Positions 47,404-57,039 of a stretch of 64,000 nucleotides of DNA are shown one piece after another (the first letter of the stretch is position 1; each line of letters starts with the position of its first letter). Below the pieces are notes generated by a model. The model was given only the letters and a program-made list of their open reading frames with translations. It was not told the DNA's origin and did not search any database. The position numbers and the translations under genes are program-made. Source of the stretch: Fibrella forsythiae. Its GTDB lineage: Bacteria > Bacteroidota > Bacteroidia > Cytophagales > Spirosomataceae. Where the stretch lies: positions 1-64,000 of the forward strand of contig NZ_JAFMYW010000011.1 of assembly GCF_017353175.1 (NCBI RefSeq). The letters are read 5' to 3'.

Positions 47404-48680
47404 AGGTGCGTTTTCGGAACGGTAAGTAGTCGACGGTATAGGCCCGTTGCAATAAGGCATTGTACTAACATACTCAGGATCATTGCATAGGCTGCTCCCT
47501 GAATCCCAAATGGAGGGATTAATAGCATATTCAGGCTAATGTTGCTTAACGCTGTGCAAACTGAATTTGCCAGGATGTATTTCGTTTTTTCATAGGCCAT
47601 AAATGAAGCTTCGATCAACTGAGATGTAGTTAGCAACAGGTAAGCAACGGCTATGAGTGGAATGACAGAGAATCCGGGTTGATATTGTGCTGACAAAAAC
47701 AGATTGCCGATAATGTCAAGCAAAGCGATTAATAAAACAATCCCACCACCACCCATTAACCAAAGCAAAGCCACGTTTTTCCGGAGCATAGACAATGTGT
47801 TTCTAACGGGTAGTCCTTCCCGTCGATTGGCATATAGTTTCACCGTCTGACGAACCAGAAGCGGAGCCCCCAGGATGGCTATTCGAGCCCCCATGCCATA
47901 ACCCGCTGAGTAGTAACCAACGGCGGTTTCAGTCATTAGCATCCCTACAAGGTAGCGGTCTCCGTAGTTGGTAAGCCAACTGAATATAGCCTGAATTACT
48001 AACGGCAAACAGTAATGTCGAAGGTGTTCTGCGAGACGACGGGCGGGTAACGTACCTGTGGGTGTTGACGTGCTTCGTTGCCGCCTCAGGTAGTAAAAGC
48101 TCACAACCCAAAGCAGGCCGTTCAGGGCAACCACATTTGCCCATAGCATTGTATTGTCGATTACCCGGCCTGACACAATCAATAATGCTAATAACGATAG
48201 GTTAGCCAGTGGGTTAAGGGCTTGAGTAAGTGCTAGTTTTCGGACATGCCCGAAGGCCGTAAAATAGCCGTTGTTAAGCAAAAACGCGCCCTGCAGTGTT
48301 GTTGCCAGCCACATGAGCATGGCCACAAACCAGGCTCCGGAGATCAGGGCAAACGCCAACGTACCCAGTAGTGCTACTCCATAAATCCCGGTTAGCAAAC
48401 GTGTGTAAAACCGTTGTGTCTGGTTAGGAGCATACTGTTGCATGGCCGACATGTACGCCTGAATGGTAGGGGCTACTACAATAGCATGTAGCACCAACGT
48501 ACTGGCTAGTTGCAGGTTATACACACCCAGTACGGCCGGCGCGACAAACAACGCCACCAATTTGCCGTAGGCAACGCCCGTCAATGCGCTAACGCCCTGC
48601 GCTCCCCACAGGTAAGCCGTCTGCCGCCAGGTATCGGCCAGAAAACCAGAGAAACGCTGCCAAGTAGTTGCGATCGGCAC
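47400..48680 (-). CDS. Wzx-like polysaccharide flippase (MATE/MOP family)
   Basis: The start is a GTG at 48680 (MPIATTWQRF); no nearby ATG would keep the first helix. The 426-residue protein has about 12 hydrophobic segments and pattern features of the MOP superfamily, such as YLWGAQGVSALTGVAYGKLVA at the first helices and PLIAVAYLLLTTSQLIEASF. It should flip the undecaprenyl-linked repeat to the periplasmic face before Wzy polymerisation. It lies 20 nt after a glycosyltransferase gene and overlaps the FkbM gene. Confidence 0.88.
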   Translation of the reverse strand: MPIATTWQRFSGFLADTWRQTAYLWGAQGVSALTGVAYGKLVALFVAPAVLGVYNLQLASTLVLHAIVVAPTIQAYMSAMQQYAPNQTQRFYTRLLTGIYGVALLGTLAFALISGAWFVAMLMWLATTLQGAFLLNNGYFTAFGHVRKLALTQALNPLANLSLLALLIVSGRVIDNTMLWANVVALNGLLWVVSFYYLRRQRSTSTPTGTLPARRLAEHLRHYCLPLVIQAIFSWLTNYGDRYLVGMLMTETAVGYYSAGYGMGARIAILGAPLLVRQTVKLYANRREGLPVRNTLSMLRKNVALLWLMGGGGIVLLIALLDIIGNLFLSAQYQPGFSVIPLIAVAYLLLTTSQLIEASFMAYEKTKYILANSVCTALSNISLNMLLIPPFGIQGAAYAMILSMLVQCLIATGLYRRLLTVPKTHL

Positions 48681-48700
48681 AGGGAGTCAGGTACGTTGTA

Positions 48701-49702
48701 TTACAGGAAAATATCAATGAGCTGGGTTGCCCGGTGCGCATAGGTGTGGCCTTGATGAACCAACTCATTACCCGCCTTTCGGATGCGTGCAGCCTGTTCG
48801 GGATGGCTCAAGGTGTGTTCAATTACCGAGCTGAGACGGTCTTCATCCGCAGCATACAACACATGCTCATTATCTCGGAACATACCTGCCATTTCAGGGC
48901 AGGCTGTAACAAGCTGCAATCCTCCAGCTACCGGTATCTCAAAAAAGCGCATATTGGCTGCCGGGTAGCAAGTGTCGTCAATCACATTCAGATTCAGACG
49001 GCTTTGCCTGAACATAGTTGCATAGGCCTGGCCGGTTAGCGGTTTATGATGCAGGTACATTTGTAATTGGCGTGCCCGGCTTCGATCCCAGTTGCTCCCC
49101 CAGATCCCAAGTCGACGTGTCGGAAAATGGCGCGTAATCGTTGCCAGGGCTTCTTCTCGTTCAGGGCGCCAGGCTCCTACAAATGTCAGATCATATAAAA
49201 AGTCGGACATGGGTTCGCCTCCGTGCAGGGTAGTATCGGCGGCAAGCGGCACCCATTGCGGGTTTGGAAAGCCCATGCGTTGAAACAGGGGCACCGAGGC
49301 CTGGCAGTAGGTAGCCACGCCATCATATAGTGGGGCGGCATTCAATACGTGCGTTTGCAAACTTGTCAGTGGGTCAGGCCATACCAGTACGAACGGACAA
49401 ATTAGCAGCGATTTGACGTAAGCTAACGTACTAAAAATAACGCGGGCATTGGCAAACACCAGCACTAAGTCGGGCTGCAAAGCGCGGAGCCGCAACGCTA
49501 GATCGCGATTCAATTTCTGCCTCCATGCGTCAACCGTGATATACTGATTGAAGAGATGTCCTGGCCACCCCAATCGGGTAAATCGCTTCATCTCTGCCTC
49601 TACGTCATAGATCGTCACAGTGTGCCCCATCACTTCGAACGCTCTGCCATACGAGCATTCAAGCGATGTGTAAGCATTATGCCCAATCATAAATATGGTC
49701 AT
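48701..49702 (-). CDS. CgeB-like glycosyltransferase
   Basis: The ATG at 49702 overlaps the upstream stop as ATGA and is chosen over an in-frame TTG at 49717. The 333-residue protein begins MTIFMIGHNAYTSLECSYGR and has LVLVFANARVIF, WPDPLTS, LYDLTFVGAWRPEREE and a C-terminal FEIPVAGGLQLVT, as in CgeB/DUF3880-type GT-B proteins. It is expected to transfer a sugar in the repeat-unit assembly; the donor is unknown. Confidence 0.85.
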   Translation of the reverse strand: MTIFMIGHNAYTSLECSYGRAFEVMGHTVTIYDVEAEMKRFTRLGWPGHLFNQYITVDAWRQKLNRDLALRLRALQPDLVLVFANARVIFSTLAYVKSLLICPFVLVWPDPLTSLQTHVLNAAPLYDGVATYCQASVPLFQRMGFPNPQWVPLAADTTLHGGEPMSDFLYDLTFVGAWRPEREEALATITRHFPTRRLGIWGSNWDRSRARQLQMYLHHKPLTGQAYATMFRQSRLNLNVIDDTCYPAANMRFFEIPVAGGLQLVTACPEMAGMFRDNEHVLYAADEDRLSSVIEHTLSHPEQAARIRKAGNELVHQGHTYAHRATQLIDIFL

Positions 49703-50895
49703 AGTTGCGATGGGCAAAAGGCCTTTTTCAGGGCTTGCACAGTTTTGTCATAACCATATTGATCAATTAGGCGTAACGATGCCTCTCCCATCCGGGTACG
49801 TTGCTCAGCAGGCATATCGAGCAGTTGGGCTAGTCGGTTAGATAGTTTCGATATATCACCGCAGGGATAGCTATAGCCATTGACCCCCTCCTGAACTAAG
49901 TCGACTACGCAACCAATGGTATCAGCTAATAAAACCGGCACACCAAAGTTCATAGCCTCGTTGGTTGACAACCCCCATGTTTCTATAGTTGAGCACATTA
50001 TGTACACATCCGAAGCCGCGTAGTATTCACCAATGACGGATTGGTTCACGAACCCAGTTAGTAGCACATTAGTCATAGTGTGCTGAGCTATAAATTCGGT
50101 TAGTTCACGACGCGATTCACCTTCGCCTAATAGCACCACCGACACATCTGAACGATGTAGTTGTTGTACAGCCTGTAAAATATCGAGAGGCCGTTTGTTC
50201 GGTAGGTATTTGCCGCTGAAGAGCACTACCAAGTGATCAGGAGCGATGCCAAGCCGTTTTCGGAGTTGAGTACGTTGTGGCTTAAGAACGTGATACTGCG
50301 CCCGAAACCGATCGTTATCTACCGCAAACGGACAGTAAATTAACCTTGCTTCTTGGACACCATAAAACTGATAAAACGTTTTATTTTGTTGTCCGATGTA
50401 CAGAAAATAATCGATAAATCGAAATAGTCCGCGTCCTAACCACCATTGCCTTTTTTTTAGTTGTGACCTCGGTCGTTGCTGTTCTACCACATGTGAACTG
50501 TCGCCCCGCATACAAACGGTGTGCCCAAAGAGCCATGCCGATAGAATGGCTACATAACATACTGCCGATGCCCATCCGTTGACGATGACTACACTTTTGG
50601 GCGCCCGCCATAATCGTTTAATAGTAGAAAGGTTAAGTAAACCCCAGAAGCCGTGTATTGAGGGGTTAGGTGATTGGTTAGATAGAAATTCATACCGATA
50701 ACCATCTAATAGCGGAATATCCCATTTTACCGACCTGCCAAATTGCTTATCTACCTCTCCTGTCAGTCCATGCTGGGAGCAGTACAAAACAGTTACATCG
50801 AACGCCGGATCTGCTGCTAATCGCCGATATAAGGGGGCGAAGTATTGAATTGGGTGTGAGTTTATAACAAGTAACGAAACAGGTTTAGATAGCAT
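49699..50895 (-). CDS. Glycosyltransferase family 4 protein
   Basis: The 398-residue GT-B enzyme has SLLVINSHPIQYFAPLYRRL at its N-terminus and a donor domain with FSGKYLPNKRPLDILQAV and CSTIETWGLSTNEAMNFG, a GT4-type E-x7-E site. The start of the acceptor half resembles GT4 proteins acting on polyprenyl-linked sugars. It begins 12 nt after the polymerase gene stop and overlaps the CgeB-like gene by 4 nt. Confidence 0.9.
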   Translation of the reverse strand: MLSKPVSLLVINSHPIQYFAPLYRRLAADPAFDVTVLYCSQHGLTGEVDKQFGRSVKWDIPLLDGYRYEFLSNQSPNPSIHGFWGLLNLSTIKRLWRAPKSVVIVNGWASAVCYVAILSAWLFGHTVCMRGDSSHVVEQQRPRSQLKKRQWWLGRGLFRFIDYFLYIGQQNKTFYQFYGVQEARLIYCPFAVDNDRFRAQYHVLKPQRTQLRKRLGIAPDHLVVLFSGKYLPNKRPLDILQAVQQLHRSDVSVVLLGEGESRRELTEFIAQHTMTNVLLTGFVNQSVIGEYYAASDVYIMCSTIETWGLSTNEAMNFGVPVLLADTIGCVVDLVQEGVNGYSYPCGDISKLSNRLAQLLDMPAEQRTRMGEASLRLIDQYGYDKTVQALKKAFCPSQL

Positions 50896-50907
50896 GACGT
50901 GTATCTA

Positions 50908-52251
50908 TTACAATTGAATTCCTAATCGCTTGAAACCTGTCCAGAAAAGCAGTAAGAAAGTTGATACATTAGCGAAACTCCCCCAAACAGTTAATACATC
51001 AGTTTCTAAAGTAAGACATCCAACAAAGATGATTGGTATCCAGAAAACGATAGATGGGCTTCGAGTAGATAGGTCAAGTATTTTGTGAAAACATAAGTTG
51101 AATAACAAACCAAAGAAGAACATAAAAATAATACCCCCCGTACGGCCAAAGTTTGCGTAGGCTTCTCCAAGTGGTGATATATTGGAACTACTTGCCCCGT
51201 TATGAATAATTCTTGTAAAGCGTTCAATGTTGGCCACTCCACCAGTAATTGGCTTATCACTCCAGATTATTCTTGGTATAAACGGGTATACAAAATGTAA
51301 AAGTATTTCTCCATTGGCGTAATCTTCAACGCGGGGCACGTAGTTCATTGTTTCTGAAATAAGTTGCCCTTGATTCGTTCGGTTAAATGTGGCAAATAAA
51401 TGATCGTTGCCAAAAAGAAAATCTAAGTTACTAAATCGTTGTGCGACTAGATTTACCATCAAAGCAGGGTCAGCACGTCGTTCTGTAATTGTATTCCCCC
51501 ATGTATTAGCTCGGTATTCCATTTTAATGGATTGTACAACAATGATAAATATAATTGTTGCAGCTATAAATGCTAGTTTGGCCCTAAGCCGAATAATAGT
51601 CTGACGACTTACCAATGTTACACAAAAATACATCGCTGTATAATGTAGCAGCTCTCCGAACATACCCTGACTTACTGTCTCATAAACCAGTGAAGTTGCC
51701 CCGAGAATCAAAGTAATTATCTTTAATTTCCCTCCCTTATAATGCCCATATAAGACAGAGGCAAACAAACAGTTGGCAATTAAGAAGACAGCTGCGCGGA
51801 CCTGAACAGGCACGTGTTTTAATAATAGGCTTCCTGTTACACCAAGCATAATCAGTATTCTGATTGTGCTTTCTTTATCGTAAACATATTGACTGGCTTT
51901 CTCTAATAACTCTTTATGCGAATACTCTTTCCTGATCTTAATTAAAATACCAATGCTAAAAGCTAGAGTAGCAGGTAGACCATAACTTAAATAGTCTTCT
52001 GAAGAAATAACCATATCTTCAGGGCGGTTAATCAAGACAATCGTTGGCGAGAAAACCATCGTTAGCGTAGTTGTTAACACTATCAACTCTCGTACTGCTA
52101 TACTACGGCCTAATTCGTTAATAAAAATGAGTAGCGCAAACAATGAAAAACTCAATGACGCGGCCTCCCAAAAATTAACGGTAGTTTCCAATAAAATAAG
52201 CATCATCAGTGAAATGCTTATTACAAAAAAATGAGTACGATTTAACGCCAT
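50908..52251 (-). CDS. Wzy-like oligosaccharide repeat unit polymerase
   Basis: The 447-residue protein has about ten hydrophobic segments, and between the later ones a large loop with YVPRVEDYANGEILLHFVYP and IIWSDKPITGG. A following SPLGEAYANFGRTGGIIFM resembles O-antigen/oligosaccharide polymerases of the Wzy type. It should join flipped repeats in the periplasm. Low sequence conservation of the family leaves some doubt, but its place between wzc and wzx genes supports the call. The gene is AT-rich and lacks the GGTACGT word. It starts 3 nt after the wzc-like stop. Confidence 0.82.
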   Translation of the reverse strand: MALNRTHFFVISISLMMLILLETTVNFWEAASLSFSLFALLIFINELGRSIAVRELIVLTTTLTMVFSPTIVLINRPEDMVISSEDYLSYGLPATLAFSIGILIKIRKEYSHKELLEKASQYVYDKESTIRILIMLGVTGSLLLKHVPVQVRAAVFLIANCLFASVLYGHYKGGKLKIITLILGATSLVYETVSQGMFGELLHYTAMYFCVTLVSRQTIIRLRAKLAFIAATIIFIIVVQSIKMEYRANTWGNTITERRADPALMVNLVAQRFSNLDFLFGNDHLFATFNRTNQGQLISETMNYVPRVEDYANGEILLHFVYPFIPRIIWSDKPITGGVANIERFTRIIHNGASSSNISPLGEAYANFGRTGGIIFMFFFGLLFNLCFHKILDLSTRSPSIVFWIPIIFVGCLTLETDVLTVWGSFANVSTFLLLFWTGFKRLGIQL

Positions 52252-52254
52252 AAT

Positions 52255-54639
52255 TTACATAGATGACTTTCTATGCCAGAAATTAAATCCGAAACTTTTG
52301 TTAGAAACTTTCTCTGGCTTTACACCATCTTCGCCATACGTTGAGCGGTACATATAACCGTAGCCTGCATCGTATCCGTAGCCGTAATTGTATTCGTAAT
52401 CCTTCTTCATATCGATGCCGTTGATGACCAGGCACATGTTCGGGAATCGTTTTTCTACATAGAGGGTGTTGATGTTCTTTAGGAAACCTTTGCCCGTATA
52501 TAAGTGCCTCACAATGTACAGCGTCATACTGGCGTATTTAGCCAGGATGTTAGCGTCGGTAACCATACCTACTGGTGGTGTATCGGCAATGACTACGTCG
52601 AAATGCTCGTGCAGATTCTCAAACAGATACCGCATTTTGTCTCCACTGATCAACTCAGATGGGTTGGGGGGAAGAATGCCGCAGGGTATGAAAAACAAAT
52701 TAGTATATCCAGGTACCGGCTTGATGATCTCATCCATTGTAGCCTGCCCTGACAAGTAGCTGGATAACCCCTGAGGACTGGTTTCTTTAATGTATCGGTG
52801 CAGCTTGGGCTTCCGCATGTCTAGCTCCAGCATAACCACTTTCTTATCGGCAATGGCAAGGCTGGCAGCCAGATTGAGTGAGATAAACGATTTGCCTTCG
52901 CCGCTGATGCTCGACGTAATCAGTATCGTTTGCTTGGTGCCGCCATTAGGGTTAAAGAACTGAATATTAGTTCGTAGTGCCCGAATTTGCTCGGAGAGCA
53001 ATGAACGACTTTTGGGAGTTATCTCCAACGGAGACTCCGTTGAGTCAGATTGGATGACCTCGCCAATTATGGGCGCGTTGGTTGCATCTTCAATTTGGGT
53101 CTTCCGGCTAATCTTATTGTTAAAATAGTCGATTAGCCATAGCACCAGTACGGGCAAAAATAGTCCTATCAGAAGGGCAACTAAGTAATAGTTACGCTTT
53201 ACGGGTTTTACCGGCTGAGGGTCTGCTTTGGCATCGTCGATTACACGCAGGTCTGACACTGTTGAGGCAAACGACATCGCCGTTTCTTCGCGCTTCTGAA
53301 GCAGGTACGTATACAGGTTGCCTTTAATGCTGGCCTGCCGGGAGATGTCGAGCAACTGCCGTTCCTTCTGCGGTATCGTGCGGATTGTTGACTCGATACG
53401 CTTGTTTGTGGCCTGCAGGTTCTTTTGCGTACTCAGTAGTATGCTGCGAAGCGTTTGTATGTTATCGGCAATGTTCCGTTTGGTCGTGCGGATCTGATCA
53501 TCAATTGTCTCAATGGGAATCGATTTTTCGGGAACCGTACGAATCAGGGTTTCGCGTTTTCCTTCCAGTTCAAACAGGTTGCCAATCAGGCCGGTGAGGG
53601 TTGGGCTTTCCAGCCCAACGGTTGAAGGCGAAACCGTCCGATTGCCGCTCTTGCTTGCCAGGTACGTTTCGATCTCACGCAACGTACCCAACTGAATGTT
53701 CACCTGGCTTAACTGGGTGTCGTTCTCTTTCACTTTATCCAGGAACAACGCTGATTCTGAACTTAAATCAACAATGCCTGAATTGGTTTTGTACCGTTGA
53801 ATATCCCCTTCAACAGAGGTTAATTCCCGTGAGATAATACCCAGTCGATCTTCCACGAAGCGAAGGGTATTAGCGGCTACTTTGTTTTTATCCTGAAGAG
53901 ATGATAATTCGTAGAAATAAATCAGCCGATCCAAATAGGCTTCAGCCCGGTCGGGGGCCGTATCTTCCATGGTCAGGAAAAGTACCGACGCTGATTTATT
54001 AGGCTGCGATACGCGGAGGCTTTTGATAAACGATTTGATAGCACCTTCGCGGTGCTGCATCGTGACTATAATATCCTTATGGGGTACAGTTACACTATCA
54101 CGCTTCGTAATCAGTATCAACCCCAATGGTGATTGGGCTGCTTTGCCAAATGGGCAACTTACGCCATCTATGACAGCCTTGCCCGGATCAACTACTACAT
54201 TAAAGGGAATGTCGTAGGCAGCATCAATCGGTTTCAGCACCTTAACAATGATAGGAGAGTCGCGGTATATATCGCGCACCCTCCAGCGTTCTTTATAGGA
54301 ATAAACAATATCCAGGCCCAGGTCATCAACTACTTTTTCGGCTAGCTTACGGGATTTGAGCACTTCCATCTCATTTTCCACCTGCTTCTTGGAGCCGAAC
54401 ATATCGAGTTCGTCCATCAAGGCTTGCTTGGAAGAACCACTCATATTGTCTTCCTCCTTGATAAGGATGCTTGCCTGCGCACTGAAGGAATATTTCAGCG
54501 TTGTCAGATAGCCGAACATGCCAACGATGCTAATGACTAGGGTCAGTGCGAACCAATACCAGTTGCGGAGGTATTTCGTCGTCAGAAACTTGATGTATTC
54601 CTGGCCGAACTGGTTTTCTGATTGTCCAATCGATGTCAT
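52255..54639 (-). CDS. Wzc-like polysaccharide co-polymerase / tyrosine autokinase
   Basis: The 794-residue protein has a Wzz domain (about 1-220, with a first transmembrane segment near residues 28-50), a GNVR-like coiled-coil stretch (about 230-480), and a second transmembrane segment near 495-515. The BY-kinase domain has Walker A ISGEGKSF near 580, Walker A' MLELDMRKPKL near 610 and Walker B VVIADTPPVG. A tyrosine-rich tail at about 746-776 (YNYGYGYDAGYGY) is the autophosphorylation cluster. It sets chain length and couples polymerisation to export with Wza, and its phosphorylation is reversed by the CpsB-type phosphatase at 57040. Confidence 0.95.
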   Translation of the reverse strand: MTSIGQSENQFGQEYIKFLTTKYLRNWYWFALTLVISIVGMFGYLTTLKYSFSAQASILIKEEDNMSGSSKQALMDELDMFGSKKQVENEMEVLKSRKLAEKVVDDLGLDIVYSYKERWRVRDIYRDSPIIVKVLKPIDAAYDIPFNVVVDPGKAVIDGVSCPFGKAAQSPLGLILITKRDSVTVPHKDIIVTMQHREGAIKSFIKSLRVSQPNKSASVLFLTMEDTAPDRAEAYLDRLIYFYELSSLQDKNKVAANTLRFVEDRLGIISRELTSVEGDIQRYKTNSGIVDLSSESALFLDKVKENDTQLSQVNIQLGTLREIETYLASKSGNRTVSPSTVGLESPTLTGLIGNLFELEGKRETLIRTVPEKSIPIETIDDQIRTTKRNIADNIQTLRSILLSTQKNLQATNKRIESTIRTIPQKERQLLDISRQASIKGNLYTYLLQKREETAMSFASTVSDLRVIDDAKADPQPVKPVKRNYYLVALLIGLFLPVLVLWLIDYFNNKISRKTQIEDATNAPIIGEVIQSDSTESPLEITPKSRSLLSEQIRALRTNIQFFNPNGGTKQTILITSSISGEGKSFISLNLAASLAIADKKVVMLELDMRKPKLHRYIKETSPQGLSSYLSGQATMDEIIKPVPGYTNLFFIPCGILPPNPSELISGDKMRYLFENLHEHFDVVIADTPPVGMVTDANILAKYASMTLYIVRHLYTGKGFLKNINTLYVEKRFPNMCLVINGIDMKKDYEYNYGYGYDAGYGYMYRSTYGEDGVKPEKVSNKSFGFNFWHRKSSM

Positions 54640-54679
54640 GTGTTCTTGTTACGGTGGTGGTACTCAGGGTAAGCTACTA

Positions 54680-54721
54680 CAGTTGGCAACGTACCTGAGG
54701 GCTCAGGTACGTTGCCAACTG
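54680..54721. repeat. Perfect 20-bp inverted repeat built on two facing CAGGTACGTT copies
   Basis: Arms 54680-54699 and 54702-54721 are exact reverse complements with a GG centre. Each arm contains the over-represented decamer, AACGTACCTG at 54688-54697 and CAGGTACGTT at 54704-54713. It lies in the 87-nt gap between the wza-like stop (54727) and the wzc-like start (54639). In the minus-strand RNA it would form a very stable hairpin without a T-run, so it could be an attenuator, a processing hairpin or a DNA-level signal. Confidence 0.9.
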
Positions 54722-54726
54722 ACTGA

Positions 54727-55602
54727 TTAGCGAATCAGGTTCAGGACTATGGTTGCCAGCAGGGTTAGCCCGCTAAGCACAGCAGGAAGTATAGGGAGCG
54801 TGCGGCTGGCCTGTACTTTTTTGCTGCTTTTCGGTTCTACGTAAATGACGTCATTGGGCTTCAGGTAATAAGCTGCTGACGTAAAGGTGTTGCGTTGGGT
54901 CAGGTCTACCCGGATGAATTCGCGCTGGCCGGCAGTTTCCCGGATGACCATCACATTCTCCCGTTTGCCATAGACGGTCAGGTCACCCGCGAGGCTGATG
55001 GCTTCGGTCAGGGTGATTTTTTCGTTCTGAACCGTGTAGACCGAAGGCCGGTTTACCTCGCCCATTACGGATATTTTGAAGTTCAGAAGCCGGGCCGATA
55101 CGTAGGGCTCGCGGAGGAATTGCCGGAGGGTGTCGCGCAGCGTGGTTTCGAGTGACGACAGCGTTTTTCCTCCTACCGAGACCATGCCCAGTTTCGGGAA
55201 ATTGATTTTGCCCGCCTCGTTTACCCGATAGCCTATGGGCAGGTTGTTGTTTTCCTGCGTGTTGTTGGCACCCGAGGCAAGGGTGAAACCCGTACGGGCG
55301 AAGGGGTTGAACGCCAAATCCGCTTCGGCGTTCAGACTGGTTACGGCAATGGCCAGGATATCGCCCGGCTGAAGACGGTATACGTAGGGCCCCGGTGCTG
55401 TAGCGCCTACGCCAGTAGCACCGGAAACAGTTGTGCCGTTGAGGCCAGTGCCAATGCGCATCGACGTGTCAGATGGGGTCAGGTCCTGAAAGTAGGTGAT
55501 GTCATCGCGGCGTTTTTTCGATTGAGCCGTGGCTGATTCAGAAAGTCCCAGTAGGAGTGTGGCGGCCAGTAGCCAGAAAGCAGGTGTTCTGTTGAACTGC
55601 AT
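54727..55602 (-). CDS. Wza-like polysaccharide export protein
   Basis: The start is ATG 55602 (MQFNRTPAFWLLA); the longer frame overlaps the dehydrogenase gene. The 291-residue protein has a signal peptide ending near ATAQ (no lipobox cysteine) and a polysaccharide-export domain with YRLQPGDILAIAV. An SLBB domain has ISVMGEVNRPSVYTVQ, followed by a C-terminal hydrophobic anchor (LPAVLSGLTLLATIVLNLI). It would form the outer-membrane export channel of the Wzx/Wzy pathway together with the Wzc-like protein. The absence of a lipid-attachment Cys is notable compared with E. coli Wza. Confidence 0.92.
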   Translation of the reverse strand: MQFNRTPAFWLLAATLLLGLSESATAQSKKRRDDITYFQDLTPSDTSMRIGTGLNGTTVSGATGVGATAPGPYVYRLQPGDILAIAVTSLNAEADLAFNPFARTGFTLASGANNTQENNNLPIGYRVNEAGKINFPKLGMVSVGGKTLSSLETTLRDTLRQFLREPYVSARLLNFKISVMGEVNRPSVYTVQNEKITLTEAISLAGDLTVYGKRENVMVIRETAGQREFIRVDLTQRNTFTSAAYYLKPNDVIYVEPKSSKKVQASRTLPILPAVLSGLTLLATIVLNLIR

Positions 55603-55630
55603 AATTAATTTGGAGTTGAGTAAATTAGAA

Positions 55631-56911
55631 TTAGATTCGCATGGTGACAAGATTGCGGTCGAGCACAGATTTCAGGTCGTAAACAACCGCTTTGTCGTGT
55701 CGGCAGAGGGAGCGAATATCCAACTGCCGGAAACTATCATGAGCAACGGCCAGAACAACAGCATCATAGGTATGCTGCAGCGGCGAAGCCAGGGTGATCT
55801 TATGATCGCGGGCTACTTCATCGGCCAGTGCCCAGGGGTCGTGCACGGTTACGTTAATACCAAAACCGATCAGCTCATGATAGATATCAGCTACTTTGGT
55901 ATTGCGAACATCGGGGCAATTTTCTTTAAAGGTAATGCCCAGAAGTAATACGCTGGCACCAGAGATAGGAATGCCCGCCCGAATCATGGCCTTCACCAGT
56001 TTATTGGCCACATAAATGGGCATATCGTCGTTAACCCGCCGACCCGACAGGATCACCTGTGGATGGTAACCGACGCTTTCTGCCTTGTGCGACAGGTAAT
56101 AGGGATCTACACTGATGCAGTGCCCACCAACCAGCCCGGGTCTGAATTTCAGGAAGTTCCACTTCGTTCCTGCGGCCTCCAGTACATCCATGGTGTCGAT
56201 ATTAAGTCGATCGAAAATAAGGGCCAACTCGTTCACAAATGAAATATTAACGTCGCGCTGGGCATTTTCGATGGCTTTGGCCGCTTCAGCTACTTTTATA
56301 GACGGGGCCTGATACGTACCCGCTACAATTATTTTACTGTATAACTGATCAACGAACTGTGCTGTTTCCGGGGTTGAGCCAGAGGTGATTTTCTGGATGT
56401 TGATTAAGGTACGTTCTTTGTCGCCGGGGTTGATTCGTTCAGGCGAGTAGCCACAGAAAAAATCGACGTTGTAACGCAGGCCACTCGCTTGCTCCAGTTC
56501 AGGTACGCAGTCGTCTTCCGTGCAACCCGGATATACCGTTGATTCGTAAATGACAACATCACCCTGTTTCAGGTACGTACCTACCAGACGGGATGCCGCC
56601 AGTAACGCCCGTAGATCCGGGCATTTGTATTTGTCGATAGGTGTAGGAACAGTTACGATGAAGACCGTGCAGGTAGCCAGATCGTCGGCCAGGTTACTAA
56701 AGGTGACCTGCTGGCTGAGTTGAAAAGCAACCGAATCTATCTCGCGGGTCTGATCAATGCGCTGGCGCAGTTCGCTGATTCGTACGGCATTGATGTCGTA
56801 ACCCAGCGTGGGCCAATTTTTGCCAAACTCAAGTGCCAGCGGAAGACCCACGTAGCCCAGACCAATAACACCGATGCGTGGCGCGTCGGTAAGCGGCGAA
56901 ACAGGAGTCAT
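55631..56911 (-). CDS. Nucleotide-sugar dehydrogenase (UDP-N-acetyl-hexosamine 6-dehydrogenase, TviB/WecC-like)
   Basis: The start is ATG 56911 because the codon before it in frame is TTG. The 426-residue enzyme has the NAD motif GVIGLGYVGLPLALEFG near residue 14, an ESTVYPG segment and the catalytic cysteine in GLVGGHCISVDPYYL near residue 265. LLGITFKENCPDVRNTK in the third domain is typical of the UDP-glucose/GDP-mannose dehydrogenase family. It oxidises a UDP-HexNAc to its uronic acid. TviB-like features favour UDP-GlcNAc or UDP-GalNAc; WecB in the same locus leaves UDP-ManNAc possible. It holds several copies of the GGTACGT word. Confidence 0.92.
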   Translation of the reverse strand: MTPVSPLTDAPRIGVIGLGYVGLPLALEFGKNWPTLGYDINAVRISELRQRIDQTREIDSVAFQLSQQVTFSNLADDLATCTVFIVTVPTPIDKYKCPDLRALLAASRLVGTYLKQGDVVIYESTVYPGCTEDDCVPELEQASGLRYNVDFFCGYSPERINPGDKERTLINIQKITSGSTPETAQFVDQLYSKIIVAGTYQAPSIKVAEAAKAIENAQRDVNISFVNELALIFDRLNIDTMDVLEAAGTKWNFLKFRPGLVGGHCISVDPYYLSHKAESVGYHPQVILSGRRVNDDMPIYVANKLVKAMIRAGIPISGASVLLLGITFKENCPDVRNTKVADIYHELIGFGINVTVHDPWALADEVARDHKITLASPLQHTYDAVVLAVAHDSFRQLDIRSLCRHDKAVVYDLKSVLDRNLVTMRI

Positions 56912-57039
56912 CAATGAAAGTGGTACAACGATACGGTTCGTAACTAACTGGCTGTAAATATAGAGATTGCCAGTGCATAATGAATCTATAAGTAAATTTA
57001 TAGTGGTTTCATGTATTTATACTTAGTATTGTTATATAC

